From the NCBI RefSeq assembly GCF_042646605.1, contig NZ_JBHRUG010000048.1:372001-436000 (forward strand): a stretch of 64,000 bases of DNA. The letters are read 5' to 3'. Positions 25,009-33,497 of the stretch are shown here, one piece after another. Numbering within the stretch: position 1 is the stretch's first letter; each line of letters starts with the position of its first letter. Under the pieces are notes generated by a model that saw nothing but the letters and a program-made list of their open reading frames with translations, made no database searches and was not told where the DNA came from. Source of the DNA: Litchfieldella rifensis (GTDB lineage: Bacteria > Pseudomonadota > Gammaproteobacteria > Pseudomonadales > Halomonadaceae). A program made the translations under genes and the position numbers.

Positions 25009-26175
25009 TCAATCGATGGCCGGCAGTGGCGTCCACTTGCACTCACTGGGCTGACTGGCGATCACGGCCTCGATGAAGGCCATGCCGCGCAGGCCCTCGG
25101 TCATACCGGGCACGCCTTCGGCCTGGCCACTGTCGCCACGGCGGATACCCGCGGCAAAGTCGCGATAGAGGTTGGCCAAGGCCTCCAGGTAGCCTTCGGG
25201 ATGTCCGCCGGGAAGGCGCAGCCGCTGCCGTGCTGCCTCGCTCAGTTCAGGTTGATCGATCCCGGCACGCAGAATACGCAGCGGTGCATGCAGCGCGCGA
25301 TGGATCAAGCTGTTGGGCTCCATCTGCTGCCACTCCAGGCCACCTCGGTCGCCGTAGAGCCGGATCTTCAAGGCGTTTTCCTCTCCCGTGCAGACCTGAC
25401 TGGCCATGAGTGTGCCGCTGGCACCTTGGGCGGTGCGAAACAGTACGTCGCCGTCGTCGTCCAGGCGCCGGCCTTCGGCGTGGGTGCCCAAGGCAGCGCA
25501 TAGCTCGCTGATGGTGTGCCCCGAGATGAACTCCGCCAGGCCGAAGGCATGGGTACCGATATCGGCCATGCAACCGCTGGCGCCGGCAAGCGTCGGGTCG
25601 GTGCGCCACGCCGCCTGTTTATTGTCCAGGGTCTCGGGGGCATCGCCAAGCCAGCCTTGCGGATATTCCACGTGGATCTTGCGCAGCATTCCGAGTTGGC
25701 CGTCACGCACCATCTCGCGTGCCTGCCAGACCATCGGATAGCCCAGATAGGTATGAGCCAGGCCATACAGACGATCGCTGGCGTCGAGTGTATGCGACAG
25801 TCGCTGGGCTTCCTCCAACGACAGGGCGGCGGGCTTCTCGGACATGACATGGAAGCCTGCCTGCAAGGCTGCTTCCGCAATGGGCACATGCAGATGGTTG
25901 GGGGTGGCGATCACCAACATCTCCATGCGCTGCTCGGCAGGGAGGCTATGCTCACCTTCGAGCAGGGCTTGCCAATCGGGATAGATACGTGCCGGCGAGA
26001 GTCCACACAGGGCGCCGGTGCGCTGGTTGTTGTCTGCATCGCGGCTGAAGGCGCCACAGACGAGCTCGATTTCGCCGTCCAAGGCGGCGGCCAGGCGATG
26101 TACCTTGCCGATGAAGGCGCCTTCGCCGCCGCCGACCATGCCCATGCGAACCCGGGATGTGGGAAGTGGCGTCAT
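25009..26175 (-). CDS. Gfo/Idh/MocA family NAD(P)-dependent oxidoreductase
   Basis: A 388-residue sugar or inositol dehydrogenase. The Rossmann start is RMGMVGGGEGAFIGKVHRLA, the catalytic Lys motif is SEKPAALSLEEAQRLS, and the C-terminal alpha/beta domain includes GCMADIGTHAFGLAEFI, where Asp and His complete the active site. ATG 26175 has GGAGC about eight bases upstream. It is the first gene of the isomerase-MFS operon and is divergent from the LacI gene, with a perfect palindrome in between. Substrate unknown; related pairs oxidise sugars at C2 or C3. Confidence 0.85.
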   Translation of the reverse strand: MTPLPTSRVRMGMVGGGEGAFIGKVHRLAAALDGEIELVCGAFSRDADNNQRTGALCGLSPARIYPDWQALLEGEHSLPAEQRMEMLVIATPNHLHVPIAEAALQAGFHVMSEKPAALSLEEAQRLSHTLDASDRLYGLAHTYLGYPMVWQAREMVRDGQLGMLRKIHVEYPQGWLGDAPETLDNKQAAWRTDPTLAGASGCMADIGTHAFGLAEFISGHTISELCAALGTHAEGRRLDDDGDVLFRTAQGASGTLMASQVCTGEENALKIRLYGDRGGLEWQQMEPNSLIHRALHAPLRILRAGIDQPELSEAARQRLRLPGGHPEGYLEALANLYRDFAAGIRRGDSGQAEGVPGMTEGLRGMAFIEAVIASQPSECKWTPLPAID

Positions 26176-26228
26176 GTCTTGAGCTCCAATCAAGTGAGGT
26201 AATGTCAGGAAACGTCAGGTTTTGCCAT

Positions 26229-26246
26229 AATGTAACCGGTTACATT
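26229..26246. promoter_or_regulatory. LacI-type operator, 18-bp perfect palindrome
   Basis: AATGTAACCGGTTACATT is a perfect palindrome with the central CG that LacI-family proteins recognise. It lies 54 bp upstream of the Gfo/Idh start in the divergent gap with the LacI gene at 26422. This position suits repression of the sugar operon, and perhaps autoregulation. The binding protein is inferred from adjacency. Confidence 0.75.
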
Positions 26247-26421
26247 GCGAGTAAAAATAGGCAGGGGACGGGAAGGCGTCAATCATACGAAGGTCCATGA
26301 CGGCAAATGGGCTTGGCACTGAGTTCGACTACTGGATGGGGTAATCTAGCGTGCCGATGCCTCGTTGCCATCATGGGGTGAGGCGAGCATGTGGCGGCAC
26401 AAGCACTAAAGAAGAGAGTCC

Positions 26422-27417
26422 ATGACCAACATTCGCAAGGTCGCCGAGCTGGCAGGCGTTTCCGTGGCTACGGTATCGCGTACGTTGAAATCGCCTGACA
26501 TCGTATCGCCTGGGACGCGGAACAAGGTACTCAAGGCGGTCAGGGAGGCGGGCTATAAGCCCAACCTCATGGCGGTGCAATTTCGTTCGCGGCGCACGCG
26601 CAACCTGGTGGTACTGGTGCCGACCATCGCCAACACCTTCTTCGCTCGGGTCATCAGTGGGATCCAGGAAGCGGCGCAGCAGCAGGGTTACAGCGTGTTG
26701 CTGTGCAATACGCTCGGTCGAGAAGACATGGAGGAGATGTATGCCGGGATGGTGACGACCCGGCAGGCCGATGGTGTCATTCAGCTACGCGCCTACAACC
26801 CGTTTCCTGCCGATGCGTACGCACCGGGCACGCCGTTGCCCATGGTCAATGCTTGCGAGGTGCTCGATGAGGCGCCTTGCCCAACCGTGAAACTGGACAA
26901 CCGGACGGCGGCCCGCGTCCTCACCGAACATCTGATCGAGCTCGGCCATCGCCGCATCGGCATGATCAAGGGGCCAAGGCGCAGTCCCCTGACCCGGGAT
27001 CGTGTGGCCGGGTATTGCGATGCCCTGGAGGCTGCCGGCATCGCTCTCGACGAGAGCCTGCTGTGTCCCGGAGATTTCACTCCGCACTCGGGATATGAAG
27101 CCGCCGGCATGCTGGTCGCCCGCGAGGATCCGCCCTCCGCCGTTTTCTGTGAGAGCGACGAAATGGCAATCGGTGCCATCCAGCGGATCAAGCAGGCCGG
27201 TTTCTCGGTGCCTGGCGATATCTCGGTGGCCGGATTCGATGATATCGCTTTCGCCTCCTTCAGTGACCCGCCCTTGACCACCATCGCCCAGCCGGCCGAA
27301 GCGTTTGGAAGGCAAGCCGTTGCCATGCTGATTGAGGTGCTGGAGGGGGGGATGCCACCGCATACCACCCTTCCCTACGAGTTGGTGATCCGCGGTAGCA
27401 CGGCCACCAAGCGCTGA
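26422..27417 (+). CDS. LacI-family transcriptional regulator
   Basis: A 331-residue LacI/GalR regulator. The HTH and hinge are NIRKVAELAGVSVATVSRTL and YKPNLMAVQFRSRRTRNLVV; the periplasmic-binding-like domain follows with VLVPTIANTFFARVISGI, LGHRRIGMIKGP and DISVAGFDDIAFASFSDPPL. The last segment, with the effector-contacting Asp, is well kept. It stands between the Gfo/Idh operon (divergent) and the DctPQM TRAP genes (same direction, 113 bp on), so it probably controls both in response to one sugar-like inducer. Confidence 0.9.
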   Translation: MTNIRKVAELAGVSVATVSRTLKSPDIVSPGTRNKVLKAVREAGYKPNLMAVQFRSRRTRNLVVLVPTIANTFFARVISGIQEAAQQQGYSVLLCNTLGREDMEEMYAGMVTTRQADGVIQLRAYNPFPADAYAPGTPLPMVNACEVLDEAPCPTVKLDNRTAARVLTEHLIELGHRRIGMIKGPRRSPLTRDRVAGYCDALEAAGIALDESLLCPGDFTPHSGYEAAGMLVAREDPPSAVFCESDEMAIGAIQRIKQAGFSVPGDISVAGFDDIAFASFSDPPLTTIAQPAEAFGRQAVAMLIEVLEGGMPPHTTLPYELVIRGSTATKR

Positions 27418-27469
27418 CTTCCTTTCAATGCTCATCGCTTTACAATGTGATATGAATTTAGCGTTCCAC

Positions 27470-27485
27470 TTATTGATACCAATAA
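27470..27485. promoter_or_regulatory. Inverted repeat upstream of the DctPQM operon
   Basis: TTATTG-ATAC-CAATAA is a perfect 6-bp-arm repeat 45 bp upstream of the dctP start. It differs from the LacI palindrome at 26229, so a second regulator may act here. It recalls GntR-family sites of sugar-acid TRAP operons, but that likeness is only visual. Confidence 0.4.
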
Positions 27486-27530
27486 CCGATCCGGATCGAG
27501 AATCCGGGCTAATGCCAGCAAGGACACGCC

Positions 27531-28541
27531 ATGAAGTCGATACGATATCCGACCAAGCTTACTGCCGCCCTGGCCGGTGCCGTACTGCTGTGCAGTGCCG
27601 CCAGTGCCCAGGCGCGTGAATTTTCCGTTTCCACCGTGCTTTCCGATGCCTTCCCCTGGGGGCAGGCGGCCGAGAAGTGGGCCGAGTTGGTGGAGGAGCG
27701 CTCCGAGGGACGTATCACGCTGCGCGTCTATCCCAATTCGCAGCTGGTCGCCGGCGATCAGACCCGAGAGTTCTCGGCCATGCGCCAGGGGCTGATCGAC
27801 ATGGCGATCGGATCGACCATCAACTGGTCGCCTCAGGTACCGGAACTCAACCTGTTCTCGCTGCCGTTCTTCATGCCCGATGAGGCGGCGGTGGATGCCA
27901 TTACCGGCGGCGAGGCCGGCGAGATGATCTTCGACGCCATCGAATCGCGCGGCGTGGTGCCGCTGGCCTGGGGCGAAAACGGCTTCCGCCAGCTCTCCAA
28001 CTCCCAGGGTCCGATCGATGAACCGGCCGATCTGGAGGGCTTGAAGATCCGCGTGGTGGGATCGCCGCTGTTCCAGGATACCTTCACCGCCCTGGGGGCC
28101 AACCCGACCCAGATGAGTTGGGCCGATGCCAAGCCGGCGCTGACCACCGGCGCGGTGGATGGCCAGGAGAACCCGCTGTCGGTATTCGATGTGGCCCGTA
28201 TCGACCAGGTTGGCCAGGAGCACCTGACGCTGTGGAACTACATGAACGATCCATTGATCTTCGCCGTCAATCAGCAGATCTGGGGATCGCTGCCTGCAGA
28301 GGATCAGGAACTGCTGCGCCAGGCGGCGATCGATGCCGGCGAGTGGGAAATTGCCATGACCCGCGAAGAGGAGAGCGGTCGTCTGGCGGCGATCCAGGAG
28401 CGTGGTGTCCAGGTCGTCGAGCTGACCGACGAACAGCATCAGGCGTTCGTCGAGGCGACCCGGAGCGTCTACGAGCAGTGGGAGCCGCGGATCGGCGAGG
28501 AGCTGGTGCAGACCGCCCGCGAGGCCATCGAGACGCGTTGA
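27531..28541 (+). CDS. dctP: TRAP transporter substrate-binding protein, DctP family
   Basis: A 336-residue periplasmic solute-binding protein. The signal peptide ends at about residue 28 (AVLLCSAASAQA). The DctP pattern is clear: LRVYPNSQLVAGDQTREFSA, LPFFMPDEAAVDAI, WGENGFRQLSNSQGPIDEP, LKIRVVGSPLFQDTF and the ALTTGAVDGQENPLSVF segment. The Arg in KIRV is the usual carboxylate anchor, so the ligand is probably an organic or sugar acid. First gene of dctPQM and downstream of the LacI gene. A strong hairpin follows it. Confidence 0.9.
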   Translation: MKSIRYPTKLTAALAGAVLLCSAASAQAREFSVSTVLSDAFPWGQAAEKWAELVEERSEGRITLRVYPNSQLVAGDQTREFSAMRQGLIDMAIGSTINWSPQVPELNLFSLPFFMPDEAAVDAITGGEAGEMIFDAIESRGVVPLAWGENGFRQLSNSQGPIDEPADLEGLKIRVVGSPLFQDTFTALGANPTQMSWADAKPALTTGAVDGQENPLSVFDVARIDQVGQEHLTLWNYMNDPLIFAVNQQIWGSLPAEDQELLRQAAIDAGEWEIAMTREEESGRLAAIQERGVQVVELTDEQHQAFVEATRSVYEQWEPRIGEELVQTAREAIETR

Positions 28542-28587
28542 TCGGCGACAACCTTGACGCGATATCGCGCGTCTGACATCCGAATGT

Positions 28588-28612
28588 GCCGGCCCCGCCC
28601 AGCGGGGTCGGC
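28588..28612 (+). terminator. Intercistronic hairpin between dctP and dctQ
   Basis: An 11-bp stem (GCCGGCCCCGC with GCGGGGTCGGC, one G-T pair) with loop CCA. There is no T run after it, so it is better seen as an RNA-stabilising or partial-attenuation element that keeps the binding-protein message more abundant than the permease message. Confidence 0.6.
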
Positions 28613-28631
28613 ATCGTTGTGAGAGGTTTCC

Positions 28632-29111
28632 ATGCCATCCCGACCCGACGCCCGGCTGGAGCGGGTGCTGGCCACGCTGGCGCTGGTGATCATTGCCTTG
28701 ATCAGCCTGGCCAATGTTGTGGTGCGCTATGTCACCCATGCCTCTTTCGCCTTCACCGAGGAGTTCTCGGTGTTCCTGCTGGTGGTGTTGACCTTCGCCG
28801 GCGCGTCGGTGGCGCTGCGGCGCAACGGTCACATTCGGATCGGGATGCTGGAGCGCGCCTTGCCCAAGGGGCCGCGTCGGGCGCTGATCGTCCTGCAGTG
28901 GCTATGCGGCGCCATCGTGCTGGTGCTGATCGTGTGGTTCGGCGCCAAGTTGGCCTGGCAGGAATATCAGTGGCAGTCGCTGTCACCCGGGCTGGGGTTG
29001 CCGCAATGGTGGTACATCGCCTGGTTGCCGCTGCTTGCGGCGTTGATGCTGCTGCGCCTGACGCAACAGACCCGGGACCGCCTGCGCGGGAGGCTCGACG
29101 ATGAGTCCTGA
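28632..29111 (+). CDS. dctQ: TRAP transporter small permease, DctQ family
   Basis: A 159-residue inner-membrane protein with four helices: VLATLALVIIALISLANVVV, FSVFLLVVLTFAGASVAL, LIVLQWLCGAIVLVLIVWF and WWYIAWLPLLAALMLL. The first helix with its NVVVRY end and the FTEEFSVFL turn are DctQ features. It forms the permease with DctM and overlaps that gene by 11 bp. Confidence 0.88.
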   Translation: MPSRPDARLERVLATLALVIIALISLANVVVRYVTHASFAFTEEFSVFLLVVLTFAGASVALRRNGHIRIGMLERALPKGPRRALIVLQWLCGAIVLVLIVWFGAKLAWQEYQWQSLSPGLGLPQWWYIAWLPLLAALMLLRLTQQTRDRLRGRLDDES

Positions 29112-30396
29112 TCTATGGATGATCCTGAGCTTCCTGGGACTGCTCGTCGCCGGGGTGCCAGTGGCCTTCTCGTTGGCGCTGGCCGGCGCAGCGGGAATCG
29201 TCACCGGCTTGCCTCCGAATATGCTGGCCACATTGGGGACCAACACCTACAACAGCGTCGCCAAGTACCCGCTGATCGCCATTCCGCTGTTCATCCTCAC
29301 CGGCCTGATTTTCGAACGCGCCGGGGTCGCCGCGCGGCTGGTGCGTTTCGCCCAGGCATTGACGGGCCCGCGCCATGGGGGCCTGGCTCTGGTGGCGGTA
29401 CTGGTGTGCATGATCATGGGGGGCATGAGCGGCTCGGGGCCCGCCGATGCCGCGGCGGTGGCCATGGTGATGCTGCCGAGCATGACCAAGGCCGGCTATC
29501 CCAAGCCGTTCTCGGCGACCCTGATCGCCGCGTCGGCCTCCACGGCCATTCTAATTCCGCCGTCGGTGGCACTGATCCTGTATTCCATCGTGGTGCCGGG
29601 CGTCGACCTGCGGGCACTGTTCGCTGCCGGTCTGTTCCCCGGTATCCTGGCCGGCTTGGCACTGCTGGTGCCGGCGTTCTGGTTGTCGCGTCGCCACCGT
29701 TGGGAGGCGCCGGAAAGCGTCGAACGTCCTCCATTGGGTGAAAGCTTCAAGCAGGCGCTGCCGGCATTGTTCGCCCCGGTGTTGATCCTGGGTGGCCTGC
29801 GCAGCGGGTTATTCACCCCCACCGAAGCGGCGGTTGCGGCGGTGGCCTACGGCGTGGTGGTGGGGCTTTTTATCACTCGCGAACTGAGCCTGCGCGACCT
29901 GTGGAAGCTGTTCGGCGAGGCGTCGGTGATCTCCGGCGTGGTCATGCTGATCATCGCACTGGCCGGGATCTTCGCCTGGGCCGGTACCATGCTCGGTACC
30001 TTCCGCGAGCTGGCGGAGTGGATCATCGGGTTGTCCGACAACGGGGCGCTGTTACTGGTGCTGATCATGCTGGCGGTTCTCGCCGCCGGGATGCTGCTGG
30101 ATGCCATCTCCATCTACCTGATCATGATGCCGATCCTGATCCCGGTGATGCAGCATTTCGGCTGGAATCCGGTATGGTTCGGCATCCTGCTGGCGATGAA
30201 CATCGCCATCGGCCAGTTCACGCCACCGGTGGCGGTCAACCTGATGGTGACCACCGAAGTGGCCAGAATTCGCCTGGAACAGACCATCGGCTGGGCGTTG
30301 GTGTTCGTGATCGCCATGGGCGGGGCACTAGCGCTGGTGGCGATCTTTCCGGAAATCGCACTGTGGTTGCCTGGAGTCCTCGGTTATAACGTCTAG
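29101..30396 (+). CDS. dctM: TRAP transporter large permease, DctM family
   Basis: A 431-residue permease with about twelve helices. Family segments include GVPVAFSLALAGAAGIVTG, YPLIAIPLFILTGLIFERAG, GGMSGSGPADAAAVAMVMLP (a conserved Na+/substrate-site loop), SASTAILIPPSVALILYSIV and FGILLAMNIAIGQFTPPVAVNL. With DctP and DctQ it performs Na+-driven uptake across the inner membrane. The start is inside dctQ, showing coupling. Confidence 0.92.
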   Translation: MSPDLWMILSFLGLLVAGVPVAFSLALAGAAGIVTGLPPNMLATLGTNTYNSVAKYPLIAIPLFILTGLIFERAGVAARLVRFAQALTGPRHGGLALVAVLVCMIMGGMSGSGPADAAAVAMVMLPSMTKAGYPKPFSATLIAASASTAILIPPSVALILYSIVVPGVDLRALFAAGLFPGILAGLALLVPAFWLSRRHRWEAPESVERPPLGESFKQALPALFAPVLILGGLRSGLFTPTEAAVAAVAYGVVVGLFITRELSLRDLWKLFGEASVISGVVMLIIALAGIFAWAGTMLGTFRELAEWIIGLSDNGALLLVLIMLAVLAAGMLLDAISIYLIMMPILIPVMQHFGWNPVWFGILLAMNIAIGQFTPPVAVNLMVTTEVARIRLEQTIGWALVFVIAMGGALALVAIFPEIALWLPGVLGYNV

Positions 30397-30456
30397 GCTG
30401 TACAGCGTACCGTCCCACGCAAGGACAGGAACGACCCAGGGAAGGGGAGGCCACCA

Positions 30457-30870
30457 ATGAACCGATATCTGAAGAGGACCAGCGCGTTAGCGCTGGTGTG
30501 TGGCCTGGCTAGTGTGGCTTGGGCGCAGGCACCGCTCTACTCCTGGCACGATGCCGAAGGCAAGCGACACTTCTCGGACCAGCCACCACCCCCCGAAGCC
30601 GTCATCGAGCTCGAAATCGACCTCGACGACCTTCCTGCCCTCACCCCCATGCAACCCCCGGGGGAGTCGCCGTATCGGCCGCTGACTCCCCCCGTGCCCG
30701 CCGAGCCAGCGAGCCCGGACATCGTTCAGGCACCGGACTGTGTGTCCATCGAACGCCGCCTGACCTATATCCAGCAGCGACTGCGCGCCGGCTATCGGGA
30801 ACCCGAAGGCAATCGGCTGCGTGCCGAACGCCGCCGGTTGCAGGAATACCATCGACGTGAATGTGATTGA
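30457..30870 (+). CDS. DUF4124 domain protein
   Basis: A 137-residue exported protein. The signal peptide MNRYLKRTSALALVCGLASVAWA is followed by the DUF4124 motif PLYSWHDAEGKRHFSDQPPP, a Pro-rich linker, and a C-terminal Arg/Glu-rich helix with two Cys that may pair. DUF4124 proteins are envelope proteins of unknown function. A well-placed AGGGGAGG precedes ATG 30457. It may be read from the TRAP operon, which ends 60 bp upstream. Confidence 0.8.
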   Translation: MNRYLKRTSALALVCGLASVAWAQAPLYSWHDAEGKRHFSDQPPPPEAVIELEIDLDDLPALTPMQPPGESPYRPLTPPVPAEPASPDIVQAPDCVSIERRLTYIQQRLRAGYREPEGNRLRAERRRLQEYHRRECD

Positions 30871-30882
30871 GCGTGCCGCCAC

Positions 30883-31419
30883 TCAACTTTCGTGCTGCAG
30901 CGTCTCCAGCGTCCGACGGTGCAACTCGGCGGCGCGATCGTTGAACAGCACGAAACGCACCAGCTGCAGATGCTGGCAATTCTGGCTGACGTTCATTACC
31001 GTCATCAAGGCGATTCGCGCCGCCTCTCCCATCGGATAGCCGAAAGCGCCGGTGGACAGTGACGGAAACGCCACGGACGTCAGTTCGTGATCGTCGGCCA
31101 GGCCCAGAGCGTTGCGGTAGCAGGCGGCGAGCAATTCGTCCGAGGGCTCGTCGACACCGTAAACCGGCCCCAGGCAATGAATTACGTAGCGATTGGGCAG
31201 GTTGTGGGCGCCGGTGATCACCGCTTGTCCGGGCTTGATCGGTGCCAGTGGCCGACACTCTTCCCCCAGTCCCGGTCCTGCGGCGCGGTGTAGGGCCCCG
31301 GCCACGCCACCGCCGATCTGCAGTTCGGCATTGGCGGCATTGACCACGGCGTCGATGTCCGGCTGGTTGGCGATATCGCCCTTGATGCATTCGATCGAAA
31401 CCTGTTGTGTCGCAGCCAT
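30883..31419 (-). CDS. Macro domain protein (O-acetyl-ADP-ribose deacetylase-like)
   Basis: A 178-residue macro domain. The ADP-ribose site is plain: IECIKGDIANQPDIDAVVNAANAEL, then GGGVAGALHRAAGPGL and FPSLSTGAFGYPMGEAARIAL. The N-A-A-N and G-G-G-V-x-x-A-I/L-H residues match the YmdB-like MacroD type that removes ADP-ribose from acidic residues or O-acetyl-ADP-ribose. The gene is convergent with DUF4124 and divergent from the KamA-like gene. The cellular target is unknown. Confidence 0.88.
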   Translation of the reverse strand: MAATQQVSIECIKGDIANQPDIDAVVNAANAELQIGGGVAGALHRAAGPGLGEECRPLAPIKPGQAVITGAHNLPNRYVIHCLGPVYGVDEPSDELLAACYRNALGLADDHELTSVAFPSLSTGAFGYPMGEAARIALMTVMNVSQNCQHLQLVRFVLFNDRAAELHRRTLETLQHES

Positions 31420-31694
31420 GACAACCTCCTAGCCTTGAATCGACATTCATAAGCCTAACGCATCCGGTTGCTGTTGGCAGTGGTATCGGGTGCGGTAAGG
31501 CAGTGCCAATTGGCAGATTTGTCTCGCTTTGCCTGCTTTTTCGCGACATTCGTTACCATTGGGCGCAAGACTTGCAACTGCCTGGCCGAGGCTGTACCAA
31601 TGGCCGTCCCCGAATGACCACCATGTAGCGCCGCGTCCCTGCCAAGATGCGTCGTGCCCGCTTGCGCGCTGCATGATGACCAAGAGGAGATGGC

Positions 31695-33068
31695 ATGACT
31701 CAGCGTGTGAATTTCGATGCCGAGGCCTTCGAGGCTCGCCAGTTCAAGGTGTATACCCACCGCCAATTGGACAAGATCGAGGCGATACAGAACCTGCCCG
31801 AAGCGCTGCGTTTCGACATGCGAGTGGTCAGCCAGGTGCTGCCGTTCCGGGTCAACGAGTATGTGATCGACGAATTGATCGACTGGAGCAATATTCCCGG
31901 CGATCCGGTGTTCCAGCTCACCTTCCCGCAGCGCGGCATGCTCAAGCCCGAGCACTTCGACGAGGTCGCCGAGCTGATCCGGCGCGACGCTCCCACCGAG
32001 GTGCTCAAGCCGGTGATCGAGCGGGTTCGCAGTGAGCTCAATCCGCATCCGGCGGGGCAGATGGATCTCAATCTGCCGCTGCTGGACGGTGAGCCGCTAC
32101 GGGGCATGCAGCACAAGTATCGGGAAACAGTGCTGTTCTTCCCCAGCCAGGGGCAGGTCTGTCACAGCTATTGCACCTTCTGCTTCCGCTGGGCGCAGTT
32201 CGTCGGCGACAAGACACTCAAGTTCGCCTCCAGCGAGGCCGATGCACTGCATCGTTACCTCGCTGAACACACCGAGGTCACCGATCTGCTGATGACCGGT
32301 GGCGATCCCATGGTGATGAAGGCCAAGCACTTGCGCCTGTACCTGGAAGGTCTGATGCGTCGCGAACTGGACCATGTGCAGGACATTCGCCTCGGCTCCA
32401 AGAGCCTGACCTTCTGGCCATATCGTTTCGTCACCGATCCGGATGCCGAGGATATCCTGACGCTGTTCCGCGAGTTGACCGACGCCGGCAAGCATGTGGC
32501 CTTCATGGCCCACTTCAACCACTGGCGCGAAATGGAAACGCCGATCTGTCGCGAGGCGATTCGACGCATTCGGGCCAGCGGAGCCGAGATCCGCACGCAG
32601 GCGCCGCTGCTCAATCACATCAATGCCAATGCCGACGACTGGGCACGCATGTGGACCACTCAGGTGCGTCTGGGCATGATCCCTTACTACATGTTCGTCG
32701 AGCGGGACACCGGGGCACGCCACTATTTCGAGGTGCCACTGGTGCGTGCTTTCGAGATATATCGCGAGACGATGCAACAAGTGCCGGGGCTGGCGCGTAC
32801 CGCCCGTGGGCCGTCGATGTCCGCCGACCCGGGCAAGGTCGAGATTCAGGGAATGACCGAAATCCACGGCGAAAAGGTATTCGTGCTGCGCTTTATCCAG
32901 GGGCGAAATGCCGACTGGGTGCAACGGCCGTTCTTCGCCAAATATGACGCAACCGCTACCTGGCTCAATCACCTCGAGCCAGCACTGGGTGAGTCACGAT
33001 TCTTCTATGAGAATGATTTCGACGCCATGAAGTTGCAAAAGCAGGCGCTCATCCACAAGGCCACCTGA
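31695..33068 (+). CDS. KamA-family (lysine 2,3-aminomutase-like) radical SAM protein
   Basis: A 457-residue radical SAM, PLP-dependent aminomutase-like protein. The Fe4S4 motif is CHSYCTFC (Cys156, Cys160, Cys163), followed by LLMTGGDPMVMKAKHL, and the PLP Lys is probably Lys381 in SADPGKVEIQGM. Lysine 2,3-aminomutases make beta-lysine; some relatives use glutamate or serve unknown substrates. In halophiles beta-lysine can be acetylated by AblB to an osmolyte, but no such acetyltransferase is adjacent. AGGAG precedes ATG 31695. It stands alone, divergent from the macro-domain gene. Confidence 0.82.
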   Translation: MTQRVNFDAEAFEARQFKVYTHRQLDKIEAIQNLPEALRFDMRVVSQVLPFRVNEYVIDELIDWSNIPGDPVFQLTFPQRGMLKPEHFDEVAELIRRDAPTEVLKPVIERVRSELNPHPAGQMDLNLPLLDGEPLRGMQHKYRETVLFFPSQGQVCHSYCTFCFRWAQFVGDKTLKFASSEADALHRYLAEHTEVTDLLMTGGDPMVMKAKHLRLYLEGLMRRELDHVQDIRLGSKSLTFWPYRFVTDPDAEDILTLFRELTDAGKHVAFMAHFNHWREMETPICREAIRRIRASGAEIRTQAPLLNHINANADDWARMWTTQVRLGMIPYYMFVERDTGARHYFEVPLVRAFEIYRETMQQVPGLARTARGPSMSADPGKVEIQGMTEIHGEKVFVLRFIQGRNADWVQRPFFAKYDATATWLNHLEPALGESRFFYENDFDAMKLQKQALIHKAT

Positions 33069-33117
33069 CACCCCTCACGATTGCCTTCATGAGCAAATGC
33101 GCCTCGTGGATGTCAGG
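33064..33117 (+). terminator. Imperfect long hairpin over the end of the KamA-like gene
   Basis: CCTGACA (33064-33070) pairs with TGTCAGG (33111-33117) and, inside it, CACGA (33076-33080) with TCGTG (33104-33108). The stop codon lies in the left arm. No T run follows, so it is at best a weak or Rho-assisted end. Confidence 0.35.
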
Positions 33118-33497
33118 CGGCTATCCTTCCCCAAGGAAAATTAACGATCTCTAAACGGTTTTTGGTGACTAGGATGAGCGTTAGTTAAAAAGCATTCACA
33201 ATATGCTGCGTTTTTCGCTAAAGTAGTGTTTTGTAAGATCTGCCGTCGTCATGACAAACCGGCCCGCTGGCCCCTAGAGGGGTTTGTAGCTATAACTCAC
33301 TCAGGCCATCCGGCGAGTAATGCGGTGTCTTTGATGGCATCGCCTATGAGGCGGGGAGGCGAGGCCGGGTTGCCCGGACAGGACCCGGTTCGCCACAAGC
33401 GGCCGCGAGATGCTGCTCAGACAGGATTGCGACAAGCAAGACAAAAGGGCGGCGAGTCCGTCGGCATTGGTGCCAAATAACGTCAAGAGGTGTCTTA
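33118..33497 (+). promoter_or_regulatory. Long intergenic leader of the TAXI-TRAP operon
   Basis: This 380-bp stretch holds no convincing gene. Its first 110 bases are AT-rich, and TTCACA (33195-33200) with TAAAGT (33219-33224), spaced 18 bp, form a plausible sigma-70 promoter. Downstream, ACAAACC (33254-33260) pairs with GGTTTGT (33281-33287), or alternatively CCCC-TAGA-GGGG (33271-33282) forms with TTT after it, so the leader RNA could switch between two folds. A frame at 33226-33480 has poor codon use and no ribosome site. Confidence 0.45.

Noticed and set aside
33226..33480. An 84-codon frame in the TAXI-TRAP leader
   Set aside because: No ribosome site, poor codon use and no recognisable domain; it overlaps the predicted leader hairpins.
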